Virus record (IMG/VR): IMGVR_UViG_3300025383_000129
Location: 1 to 20,805 of that record
Origin: a virus
Direction: 5' to 3' (one strand)
Length of the DNA stretch: 20,805 bases
Of the stretch, positions 7,901 through 14,965 are shown piece by piece. The notes under the pieces are model-generated. The model did no database searches, was not told the DNA's origin, and saw only the letters and a program-made list of their open reading frames with translations. Position 1 is the first letter of the stretch. Each line of letters opens with the position of its first letter. The translations under genes and the position numbers were made by a program.

Positions 7901-10900
7901 TTTGCTAAGCTATTCTTTACATGCTCACTTTGAGCTTCAAGGGGAGCATCCCAATCAAGATAGTGGTCTTCAGGACTGGTGTGTAAAGTTCTATATAGTA
8001 CCCCTTCTGTTTTAGGTACAGGTGGTTCAGTTATTTTTGGTTGCTCAAAACCTTGACCATTTTTTTCTGTTGTTTTAATATATTCTTCAAGAGCGTTTAA
8101 TGTCTTTTCAAAACTTTCAATAGAAGGAAATGTCGAACCAGAAAAGCCTGTAGTAAACGGGTCAGGTTTTCTTCCTAGCTTTTTATCTACTTTAAGAGTT
8201 TCTCTTTCTTCATTAATTGTGTTTTGTATGTGATTTAGAAATTCTTGTTTAGCGCGTGCTTCATCCCCAGGTTTTAACATTTTTTCTGGAACATCCGAAT
8301 ACGCAGACAAAAAGTGTACGTCATTAAGTGCGGACACAATAGGTCCAATAAACCCAGGAGGTATACCAGCTTCAGGATCTTGTAAAACAGTTTGTATACT
8401 TTTTCCATTAAAAGTAGGCTCTAAAGATTCAGCCCATGCTTTCATTTTAGGATTGTCATATCTAGCTGCGTTTACTTTTTCAGCTCCCTCATCTGCATAG
8501 TGTTTAGCAACTTTTTTCTGTTGCCCTCTATAAGTACCCCACCCAAATGCTTGGGCGCCTTCACCTGAACCCATGTGAGTAAAATCAAACTCACCAAACC
8601 TAGCGCCTGATCCGTGCCATGTACCTTTGAGTTCTAAGTGTGCGGCGCCATAAGCCAAATCAACGAGGTCTTGTGCAGTCAATTCTTTTGGACTTAAACC
8701 TAAACGTGCCAATACATTTTTAAATGAGTTAACAACAGTATTTAACCAATTTTGAAGCGCACTTCCTTTTTTTGTTCCGCTAGGATCTATGCCAGCTTTA
8801 AGTGCTTCTTCAACTGTATAAGCAAGCATTTCATCATCAACTTGGTCAGGTTTAGTTTTAGCGGCTTCTACGCGAGCGCGAGCAGCTTTTGCTACACGAG
8901 ATTCTATTGAGTTATCATTCCTGGCTTCCCACTGCTTAACAGTTTCTGCCAGTGCCTTGTATTGATCTTTGTTAAAGAAATTTCTAAAACCTAAGTGTGT
9001 ACCGACTTCATGCAATAAAACGCTTAGTCCTTCACCCTTGTTAATGTTCTTGGCAAATAAGTACGCCTTACCATTGGGCAATACCACGCCTTTAGCGTCT
9101 GAAGGCAGCCCTTCTAAATTAAGACTTTCTGGTGATGGTAGTATCGTAAGTTTATGCGTAATGTAATCATTGCCCCGACCGGTAACACGTTCACCCATTG
9201 CTTGCGTTAACTCGGCTTTAAGAGAGTCTGTAGTATGCGGCTCTGTTGCTGTACCTCTAGATAATTCTAAGTCCTTGTTTACTTTTTTAGTTGCGCCCTT
9301 TTTAGGTTGCTTGTTGCTTTCGGTTTCTAGTTTAGCCGCAGTCTTAGCAACTCGATCTTGATACTTAGAAGATGCTTTACCTAATTCAACCGCTTTGTTA
9401 TAACCCTCAAAAGTTGTTTGCGCACGCAAAGCATTAGCGCCATTGATGTCCCCGCTCTGTCTAAGATCTGCAATTTGTTGATTGCGTTCCTTCATAAACG
9501 CTTTGTGTTCAGGCGTTTTAATTCCTTCTGCGTGTGCCATTGCACGCATCTCTGGCGTCTCGGCGGCTTGCGATATAGTTTCGGGCGTTACATTTTCTTT
9601 AGTTGGAATTACTTCGCCCTTTGGTCCAAACATTTCTTGTTGACCAGAAGTTTTTCTTGGCGCGATTTCTGGCGCGATTTCGGTTTCAGTTGGCGCGATT
9701 ACGTCTTTAGGTATTGGCGCTTCTTTCTCATTAAATAAAGGCGCTGTCTGACCTTCTGGGGTAGCCGCAATCCTATCTGCTTCTGTTTGATTACGAAGCG
9801 CAGTGTCTTTATAGTTCTGTCCGTGAAATAAAACACGTTGACTTTTATCTGGTTTTGTAGGTTGTTCAGCCGTGGGTTGGTCAAAAGATACCGCATCTTC
9901 TGGAGTTTGTGCCACGCCTGGGGGTGTTTCTTTTTCACTAAACAAAGGCAAAGTCTCGCCTTTACCTGTAGCTTGTTTAGCTAACTGCAAACGTTGTTGG
10001 TCGTGCAGATCAAGCAAATCTTGTTTTTCTTTTTGTAACTTTTGTAGTTTTTCTGCTTGCTTTCTAGCGCCTTCAAAGTTGCCAATCTCAGGATCTTTAG
10101 CTTTGTTATATGCGTCAGTAGCAGTCTTAATTTTTTTATCGACCGTATCAACTTGTTTCTTAGCAAGCGTCTCAAACTCTGATGGTTCAGATAAAACTCC
10201 ACCAGCATCTCTAATAGATTGTTCCGCAAAATTAATTCTGTGGTTTAAACCTTCATAGGCATTGTGTAAATCCGCAAATTCTTCAGGTGCGGCATTGTGC
10301 ATTCTTTGTTCAATTTCTGCTTTCTTTTCAAGCATTTGCTTGTGTTCATCAACCAAGTCAAGAACATTGCGTTTAGCGCCTTCAGGTGTTTCCATTCCTG
10401 GAAGTTGTTTAGGCGTTGGGGTATACCCAAGTAACTTTGGTGGTTCTTCTTCAGTTTTAAGTAGCTTTTGAACACGGTGATATTCAGGCGCTAAATCTTC
10501 GACAATTTTCTTTTGTTCAGCAACAGCATCTTTTTGTTCTTGATGTTCGATTGCTAAGTGTGGCGGCTCATCTTTACCCGGTGCCTTGCCAAGAGCGTCA
10601 CGCATTTGGGTATATTTTTCCCATGCGCTTTCATAATCGTTCTTAATTTTTTGAAGATATTCAGGGTGATCCTGATCTACTTCAGTTTTTTGGTTGAGCT
10701 TGGCACGAGCTTCTTCACCTTCAACGGCTGCTTTTTTAAGCAATGTTTCTGCGTCGCCTCTAGCGCCCATCCCATGAAGCGCACCGAATAAGGGGGACAT
10801 GCCCACACCCATCTTTGCATTTTGCAAATAGGCTTCTTGTGCTTCAGGAGAAGTTAAACTTTGTCCTGTGGCGGCGCGAGTCAGTGCTTCATTACCGACC

Positions 10901-11682
10901 ATCATGCCTGTACCAACAACCGCATTTTGTGCAGTACCTTGAGCAATATTTCTAAGTGTACTGCCGACTTGTTTACTTGCTTCTTCAGCAGTTAATTTAC
11001 CTGCCAATACTTCAGGCGCTAAAGCCATAGCTTGTTCTTGCGCAGTTTTGCCTAAGATGCCTTTTAGTGGCGCATTAAATATAGCACCTGCCAATGAATC
11101 AATAGCGGTTTGTCCAATACCTGCGGCAATAGCGGCAGTGTAATCAGGCGTTTGTCCTAGTTTCTTTTGGGCAGCTATATTCTCACCAATGTGTATAGGA
11201 GCATTGGCAGCAGCAAAACCCAAAGCACTTGCTAAACCAACTTCAGGAGCAGCAGCTGCCGCGCCCATGCCTGCAAGTGTAGGAAGACCATAACGTCCAG
11301 CAATATTACCTACGGCTTCGCCAACAGGCTCAGTAATATATTTACTTAAATAAGCGCCGGCTTCAGGTAAAAAACCTTTTGCTCTAGCTGCTGCAATATC
11401 TTGTTCAGAAGTAGGTTGGTATGTTTTTGCGGCTGACTCTTCTAAACGTTTGCCGTAATCAGCTAAAGCGGGTAAGCCTGTAGTTTCTCCAATACCCTGC
11501 GCAGTTGATCCTAAACCACTTTTTACTCCTGCACCTAATGCGGAGAAAAGTCCTGAGTCTGGACCAGGCATGCCGTATAGTTTTGGAAAATGTTCTTTAG
11601 CTTTTGCTAGTGCTTGATCATAAGACACATTATCAGGTACCTCAAGAGAGTTACCATCCGGCAGAGTTAAATACTTTGGCAT
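4936..11682 (-). CDS. giant polyvalent/internal virion protein with peptidase-like and ART-like domains
   Basis: A 2248-residue protein, last gene of the late operon and probably packaged and ejected with the DNA. Order: a short N-terminal module (LPDGNSLEVPDNVSYDQALAKAKEHFP, 6-32); Ala/Gly-rich hydrophobic helices (about 45-310); charged coiled coils (about 310-560); linkers with PLF/QQEMF motifs (579-581, 648-650, 681-685); a metallopeptidase-like segment LLHEVGTHLG (H891, E892, H896); an ADP-ribosyltransferase-like domain (about 1020-1350) with HGSG at H1023, GEGAQAFGWGTY ending at Y1051, YLDWD around W1244 and a late NYVDF strand; another PLF motif at 1368-1370; and a long helical C-terminal region with RTPLYLAHQLLRDP near 1767, like large polyvalent-protein-associated domains. 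The start ATG is two bases after the upstream stop. The peptidase spacing is HExxxH rather than HExxH, so activity is uncertain. Role in ejection and host modification is inferred from family architecture. Confidence 0.8.
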   Translation of the reverse strand: MPKYLTLPDGNSLEVPDNVSYDQALAKAKEHFPKLYGMPGPDSGLFSALGAGVKSGLGSTAQGIGETTGLPALADYGKRLEESAAKTYQPTSEQDIAAARAKGFLPEAGAYLSKYITEPVGEAVGNIAGRYGLPTLAGMGAAAAAPEVGLASALGFAAANAPIHIGENIAAQKKLGQTPDYTAAIAAGIGQTAIDSLAGAIFNAPLKGILGKTAQEQAMALAPEVLAGKLTAEEASKQVGSTLRNIAQGTAQNAVVGTGMMVGNEALTRAATGQSLTSPEAQEAYLQNAKMGVGMSPLFGALHGMGARGDAETLLKKAAVEGEEARAKLNQKTEVDQDHPEYLQKIKNDYESAWEKYTQMRDALGKAPGKDEPPHLAIEHQEQKDAVAEQKKIVEDLAPEYHRVQKLLKTEEEPPKLLGYTPTPKQLPGMETPEGAKRNVLDLVDEHKQMLEKKAEIEQRMHNAAPEEFADLHNAYEGLNHRINFAEQSIRDAGGVLSEPSEFETLAKKQVDTVDKKIKTATDAYNKAKDPEIGNFEGARKQAEKLQKLQKEKQDLLDLHDQQRLQLAKQATGKGETLPLFSEKETPPGVAQTPEDAVSFDQPTAEQPTKPDKSQRVLFHGQNYKDTALRNQTEADRIAATPEGQTAPLFNEKEAPIPKDVIAPTETEIAPEIAPRKTSGQQEMFGPKGEVIPTKENVTPETISQAAETPEMRAMAHAEGIKTPEHKAFMKERNQQIADLRQSGDINGANALRAQTTFEGYNKAVELGKASSKYQDRVAKTAAKLETESNKQPKKGATKKVNKDLELSRGTATEPHTTDSLKAELTQAMGERVTGRGNDYITHKLTILPSPESLNLEGLPSDAKGVVLPNGKAYLFAKNINKGEGLSVLLHEVGTHLGFRNFFNKDQYKALAETVKQWEARNDNSIESRVAKAARARVEAAKTKPDQVDDEMLAYTVEEALKAGIDPSGTKKGSALQNWLNTVVNSFKNVLARLGLSPKELTAQDLVDLAYGAAHLELKGTWHGSGARFGEFDFTHMGSGEGAQAFGWGTYRGQQKKVAKHYADEGAEKVNAARYDNPKMKAWAESLEPTFNGKSIQTVLQDPEAGIPPGFIGPIVSALNDVHFLSAYSDVPEKMLKPGDEARAKQEFLNHIQNTINEERETLKVDKKLGRKPDPFTTGFSGSTFPSIESFEKTLNALEEYIKTTEKNGQGFEQPKITEPPVPKTEGVLYRTLHTSPEDHYLDWDAPLEAQSEHVKNSLANLFNSLNKDQKIAFNKALKEMPEDRRSGRDIIGAVENAMEAVGIPDKQVQEFASRIMEANGIAGSKHWDGYSRGKKEGYRNYVDFADKENGAKIIASDLNPIGPAKEPLFSRKADYGTDNPLSRLTQKVIAQKPTLKDKMSNVSALAAEMEAVDMRAALRKAITVGAKEINNPNLATQVISHIIRGDDKVQMAMSVLGKGPLEMYTDEKGLKGVQSRNKNSGTDVFKAISAIPEGNAQGKTDMATAYLIAVRALNKGLKKLDIGELGLSEKDLQDTMAYVDSRPAMKAALEDVRTKYNAYNEGQIKFLADTGAITKKAAADLMRDKDYVPFYRVGADGKAELIFNDNVMIKVGDIKNQPYLHALKGGETKILPLDQSMLQNTLLLTDKGLTNLTQKSIAYAFQEIGNARPNGGKNEMIVHTGKGPADKNVLRFTQEPDPKNPADTGDRWIKINTAGTVMEGVPDAMIMKSIEGTAFSLPAYLKLAGDASDLLRSGVTRTPLYLAHQLLRDPIAAIATGGVDKNPLMAVLAAGKNFIQMQRGKSEVGAELIRKGILHSQIFKGDSSDISKYALQLASGKDQNAIQWLISKADKMALDADASTRALVYQNAREKGMSEVEAEVAAREIVNYQKRGLSASVQHTNRMIPFMNGQIQALNSFAKAARGNMPFNDQLNIKKKFYNTALTLAGSGLAYGFALSDNPYYKNATLQDKYSNMFVFLPGLEEPIKIPVPYEVGYFFSLGAAAADAINGTAETKDQAGALAKLFSSSIPGYSSKGVPQVIKPIAEAALNLDLNYMQPLESARLQKLDPEQRITANTTELAKQMSHLVGGVISPIKLEHIVKGYLGQLPLAAAGAANDLFKPGTEKPAARITEAPLIGSAFQKKFGGGDENIAYEEAQDAIKAQNTFNTMVKEGRGQEAREYMLANKDRLMLAKLATQFQNTMAQFAAQTRIIQNSPHLTADQKRERLDRIDEAKQKLSANFRKATSRV
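4944..4959. terminator. weak hairpin in the convergent gene overlap
   Basis: GGAAG (4945-4949) pairs with CTTCC (4954-4958) around a TTGC loop, with one added G-T pair at 4944/4959. It sits exactly within the 26-base overlap of the two convergent gene ends. It has no clear U-tract on either side, only TAAAATT on the plus strand, so it is at best a weak or accessory terminator. Confidence 0.25.
7626..8625 (-). other. ADP-ribosyltransferase-like domain within the giant protein
   Basis: Residues about 1020-1352. Visible elements are H1023 in WHGSG, the glycine-rich GTGEGAQ-type stretch (here GSGEGAQAFGWGTY) ending at Y1051, and downstream LDWD and NYVDF segments. The H and Y positions match the first two elements of H-Y-E type ADP-ribosyltransferases. 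I cannot assign the third catalytic residue with confidence. Confidence 0.6.
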
Positions 11683-11684
11683 AG

Positions 11685-14510
11685 TTAGAACATACCTGCA
11701 CTTGAAATTACATTACCTGTAGGCGAAGAAGAAAAACTTGGTTGTGACCCTAATCCCATACCCATTCTAGAAGCATATCTAGATAATAAAGGATTTTTGG
11801 CAATTTCTTCTTGCATTCTAGCAGTACGTTTTGCACTTAAACTTGCGGGATCCAAAGTACTATTCATTGTATCTTTACTTATTTCAGTATCTACAAGTTG
11901 CTGTATTTTTAAGTACTCTTTTTGTGCTTCAAGATCACCGCCGTGTAGCATTTGCTGTAAACGAAGTTGTGCATTTGCCGCATTAGTCGATACTTGGGCG
12001 CCCAAATTAGCACGCGCATTAGCGCTGGTTTCAGACCCGCTAGCATTATAAACACCAAGTCCTGCGCCTGCACGTGCCATATCAAAATTATTTAAAGCGT
12101 TAGATGCAACTTCATTAAAGTGCTGTACCTTATCTGTTGCGCGTTCTCTATGCAAAAGTTCGGAATCTATGTCTTGATTAGTTCTGGCGTCACGCATATC
12201 GTCAATGTGTGAGTAAGCTTCTTGGCGTAATTGTTCTGCTTTATCAAGATCTTTCTTACCGGCTTTGTACGCTTCAATACCTTTAGTTGTCCCAATATTA
12301 GCCGCCCAATAAGGAGATGTACCACCAAGCGTTGCAAGTCCTTGTTCAAGCCAACTCATAGCTTTTAAATCTGCCAACTTACCTTGATCTTTTTCAGCTT
12401 CTTTATTTAAACGTTCTTCTTGTTTTTTACCAAGCATTGGACGATTTTGCAACATCATTTGACGTTCAATGTCTTCTTGTTCAATAGACTTTTTTATATC
12501 TTCTTGATAGTTGTTTAAACGCATTTCTACATTACCAGACGCATCATTGTAGAACTGATCAGCAGCTTGTTGTGACTGATATGGCGTCATTCGTTTTGTG
12601 TTTAATAAAGTAGGTGCGCCAATACTATAATTAGCGTTTGAAGGATCTGTTGGAGCTGCACCATTAGGATTAGCTGCTAACCCAGGATTTGTTGCACCAA
12701 GACCTGAAAACATTGGTGATCCACCAGGAGCAGTAACATTAGAACCATATGAATAGTTGTTACTTTGTTGCACAGGTGCATTAGGAGTGGCAGCTGCCGT
12801 TGGAGTTACGCCTGCATTCTTATCTGTGTATAAAGCTCCGTAAGGTCCTAGCTTAAGTAATGCGCGTTGAAATGGCGACATCTGGTCTGTAGGTGACGGT
12901 TGAGAACCTGTTTGAGGTCCAAAAGAACCTAACGAAACCATGCCTGGAACGTTGAACATTCCTAAATCTGAAGAAGGCGCACGAGTAGGTTGATCTCTAT
13001 TATCTACAAAATGCACCGCACCATCGTCTTCGGTATCCATAGCGATACCGCCCTTTTTAAAAGACTCTAAATTTTTAGCAGGTAACTTATCAATACCGCC
13101 TTCTTTAATTCGACCGCCTTTTGCTTTACCTGTACCTGTACCTGTACCTGTGCCTAATTGACTTAGACCATAACCTGCCATACCCAAACCTGCAACTTGT
13201 GATAGTGTGCTTGGCGCTGCGCTGTAGTTTGATGTGGTTGTGTTTGTTGGCGCACCTGTATATAAGCCCTCCATTTGTTGGAGTTGCTGCATTGGGTATG
13301 CTTGCATTGTGCTGTAGTTTTGATTTCCAGCATTAAGTATGTTTTGTTGCTGTTGTTGCTGTTGCGCACCGTATGCGTTTTGCAATCCGGCAATACTTTG
13401 TTGTCCAGCAAGTTGTTGAGTTCCAATGTTTGCCATTGTTCCAGCCGCAGTGTTTGCACCCGCATAACCTTGTTGTGCAGTATTGACGCCAGATAGTCCG
13501 GTTTGTGCCCCAGCAATACCTTGTCCATAAGTTGCATTAGCTTGACCTATACCAGACAGTCCTGCTTGTTGACCTTGAATTGCTGAATTGATACCAGACT
13601 GTCCAGCAGCGGCGCCTTGCATACCTGCTTGTGAACCTTGGATACCAAGTGTTGCGGCATTCTGCATGTTTTGATTAGCAGTATTGTAGGCTTGATTGTA
13701 TGCGTTGCCCACCAATTGATTTGTTGCCAACAACTGGTTTTGTTGATTGAGCGCATTTTGAACGCCCATACGTGAACCACCAAACGCACCCGCTTGTGTA
13801 GCGGCTCCTTGATTGGCATTTTGTTGCATGCCGTATTGTTGATTAAGCAATTGCAAAGATGGCGCTAACGTACTTTGTAGATACGGATTCATGTAGCTTT
13901 GAACAGCGTTTGGATTGGTCGCGTTCTGTCCATAGCTCATACCAGCATTAGCGCCCATCGCGCCATATCCCGCACCCATCGCACCGTAACCCAAACCTTG
14001 CATACCAATATTGGCTGCATTGGCTCCGTACTGTTGAGCTTGAGGTGCTAAACCAGCGGCTTGTTGTCCATACCCTGCGCCTTGAGCGCCATATAAACCT
14101 GCAGTACCTGTTGTGCCAAGAGCGCCTTGTCCTGCTTGTCCAGCCATTCCAGTTGCAGCGTTGTACTGCCCTGGCAATTGCATGTTTTGTGCGGCATTAA
14201 AAGACTGATTTTGTAAGTCTGAGAACCCTGCAGTATTTGCTTTACCTGCGTTGTATGCGGTGTTCATGCCTGTGTTAACAGGCTGTCCGTTGGCATCAAC
14301 TTGTTGTGCTGTATTAGCGTTAAATGGGGTATACCCTGATTGCGGACCTAATACGCCTGTCGATTGATTATATTGTGGAAAAATATTTTGCAACCCAGCT
14401 TGAGTAAGTTGCGTAACACCAGCTTGTGCCCAAGGCGCAATGTTTGATGTTGATATTGTTTGGCTTGTTGCCGCTGGCGATCCACCGCCTCCTCCGCCCA
14501 TCCAACTCAT
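11685..14510 (-). CDS. Gly/Ala/Gln-rich internal virion-type protein
   Basis: A 941-residue protein. It begins MSWMGGGGGG; residues about 60-420 are low-complexity, rich in Ala, Gly, Gln, Asn and Tyr, with quasi-repeats such as GYGAMGAGYGAMGANAG and a Q7 tract at 383-389. Two stretches are familiar from aquatic phage virion proteins: YMNPYLQ (from about 206) and QAGAFGGSR (about 240). Residues about 455-510 carry a (GT)n stretch and a KGG/GGI motif region (AKGGRIKEGGIDKL, then FKKGGIAMDTEDDGAVHF). The C-terminal third (about 650-941) is charged and helical. The ATG overlaps the upstream stop as ATGA (14507-14510), and the gene ends two bases before the giant protein. A virion or internal-core role is inferred from composition and context; no enzyme motif is seen. 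Confidence 0.65.
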   Translation of the reverse strand: MSWMGGGGGGSPAATSQTISTSNIAPWAQAGVTQLTQAGLQNIFPQYNQSTGVLGPQSGYTPFNANTAQQVDANGQPVNTGMNTAYNAGKANTAGFSDLQNQSFNAAQNMQLPGQYNAATGMAGQAGQGALGTTGTAGLYGAQGAGYGQQAAGLAPQAQQYGANAANIGMQGLGYGAMGAGYGAMGANAGMSYGQNATNPNAVQSYMNPYLQSTLAPSLQLLNQQYGMQQNANQGAATQAGAFGGSRMGVQNALNQQNQLLATNQLVGNAYNQAYNTANQNMQNAATLGIQGSQAGMQGAAAGQSGINSAIQGQQAGLSGIGQANATYGQGIAGAQTGLSGVNTAQQGYAGANTAAGTMANIGTQQLAGQQSIAGLQNAYGAQQQQQQQNILNAGNQNYSTMQAYPMQQLQQMEGLYTGAPTNTTTSNYSAAPSTLSQVAGLGMAGYGLSQLGTGTGTGTGKAKGGRIKEGGIDKLPAKNLESFKKGGIAMDTEDDGAVHFVDNRDQPTRAPSSDLGMFNVPGMVSLGSFGPQTGSQPSPTDQMSPFQRALLKLGPYGALYTDKNAGVTPTAAATPNAPVQQSNNYSYGSNVTAPGGSPMFSGLGATNPGLAANPNGAAPTDPSNANYSIGAPTLLNTKRMTPYQSQQAADQFYNDASGNVEMRLNNYQEDIKKSIEQEDIERQMMLQNRPMLGKKQEERLNKEAEKDQGKLADLKAMSWLEQGLATLGGTSPYWAANIGTTKGIEAYKAGKKDLDKAEQLRQEAYSHIDDMRDARTNQDIDSELLHRERATDKVQHFNEVASNALNNFDMARAGAGLGVYNASGSETSANARANLGAQVSTNAANAQLRLQQMLHGGDLEAQKEYLKIQQLVDTEISKDTMNSTLDPASLSAKRTARMQEEIAKNPLLSRYASRMGMGLGSQPSFSSSPTGNVISSAGMF
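13128..13151. repeat. ACCTGT tandem repeat, four units
   Basis: Four exact copies of the hexamer ACCTGT inside the 941-residue virion gene encode the alternating Gly-Thr stretch GTGTGTGTG on the minus strand. Unit number is open to slippage in multiples that keep the frame. Confidence 0.9.
13344..13364 (-). repeat. seven-glutamine codon tract (CAA/CAG)
   Basis: Seven consecutive glutamine codons, CAA and CAG mixed, in the low-complexity part of the 941-residue protein (residues 383-389). The mixed codons suggest selection for the residues and not plain DNA slippage. Confidence 0.85.
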
Positions 14511-14965
14511 AATGATTCCTTTAAAAATGTATCGAAAGAGTCAATCTCTGCGGACGAACCCCAACCTAATATAGATGCTTCCAAAGCGGCGTCATTGCCG
14601 GATAGTAATCGAACACATTCAACCACCAAATTAATCATCAACTTTCTGAGTGTATAAGCATGCGCCAAGTCTTCTTTGTCTTTACTTTGATGCAAGTAGT
14701 TTGCAGTTTGCCAAGCTGTCACAGTTGCTGCCACATGCGGATACAAAGCTGTAAAGTTCCGATTGTAAAAGGGATTGATAGGTAAGTAAATAACGGCTTT
14801 TTGAAATGCGTCGCTTATTAATTCATTTGATACAGGTTTATCTTTATCAATTAAATCATCCCAAACTTCAAACACATCAAAAATTAGACCAATAAAATCC
14901 AATGCCGTAGGCTCGTGTACTACGGCTGTAACCCAAACGGGTAATGGATTTACGGGATTAATCAT
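14507..14965 (-). CDS. helical phage protein of unknown function
   Basis: A 152-residue, mostly helical protein. A conserved-looking acidic block, VFEVWDDLIDKDKPV (residues 31-45), lies before NPFYNRNF and a long helix. It resembles small late-operon proteins of aquatic podovirus-like phages, with no known function. The acidic run D36-D37-x-x-D40-x-D42 recalls a metal site, but there is no second such motif. Both ends are coupled by 4-base ATGA overlaps: 14962-14965 with the 327-residue gene and 14507-14510 with the 941-residue gene. It is thus embedded between two virion-type proteins, and a virion or assembly role is likely by position only. Confidence 0.6.
   Translation of the reverse strand: MINPVNPLPVWVTAVVHEPTALDFIGLIFDVFEVWDDLIDKDKPVSNELISDAFQKAVIYLPINPFYNRNFTALYPHVAATVTAWQTANYLHQSKDKEDLAHAYTLRKLMINLVVECVRLLSGNDAALEASILGWGSSAEIDSFDTFLKESL

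Noticed and set aside
9418-10791. Several plus-strand open frames of 70-130 codons within the giant gene
   Set aside because: They mirror the strongly coding minus frame and have compositions (Ser/Cys/Phe/Leu runs) typical of antisense frames of charged helical genes.
13121-13496. Repeats in the 941-residue gene considered as a CRISPR or DNA repeat array
   Set aside because: The units are short, irregular and keep the reading frame; there are no evenly spaced direct repeats with unique spacers.
14840-14880. DDLID block read as a terpene or polyprenyl synthase metal site
   Set aside because: Only one acidic block is present, the protein is too short for that family, and the phage context does not fit.
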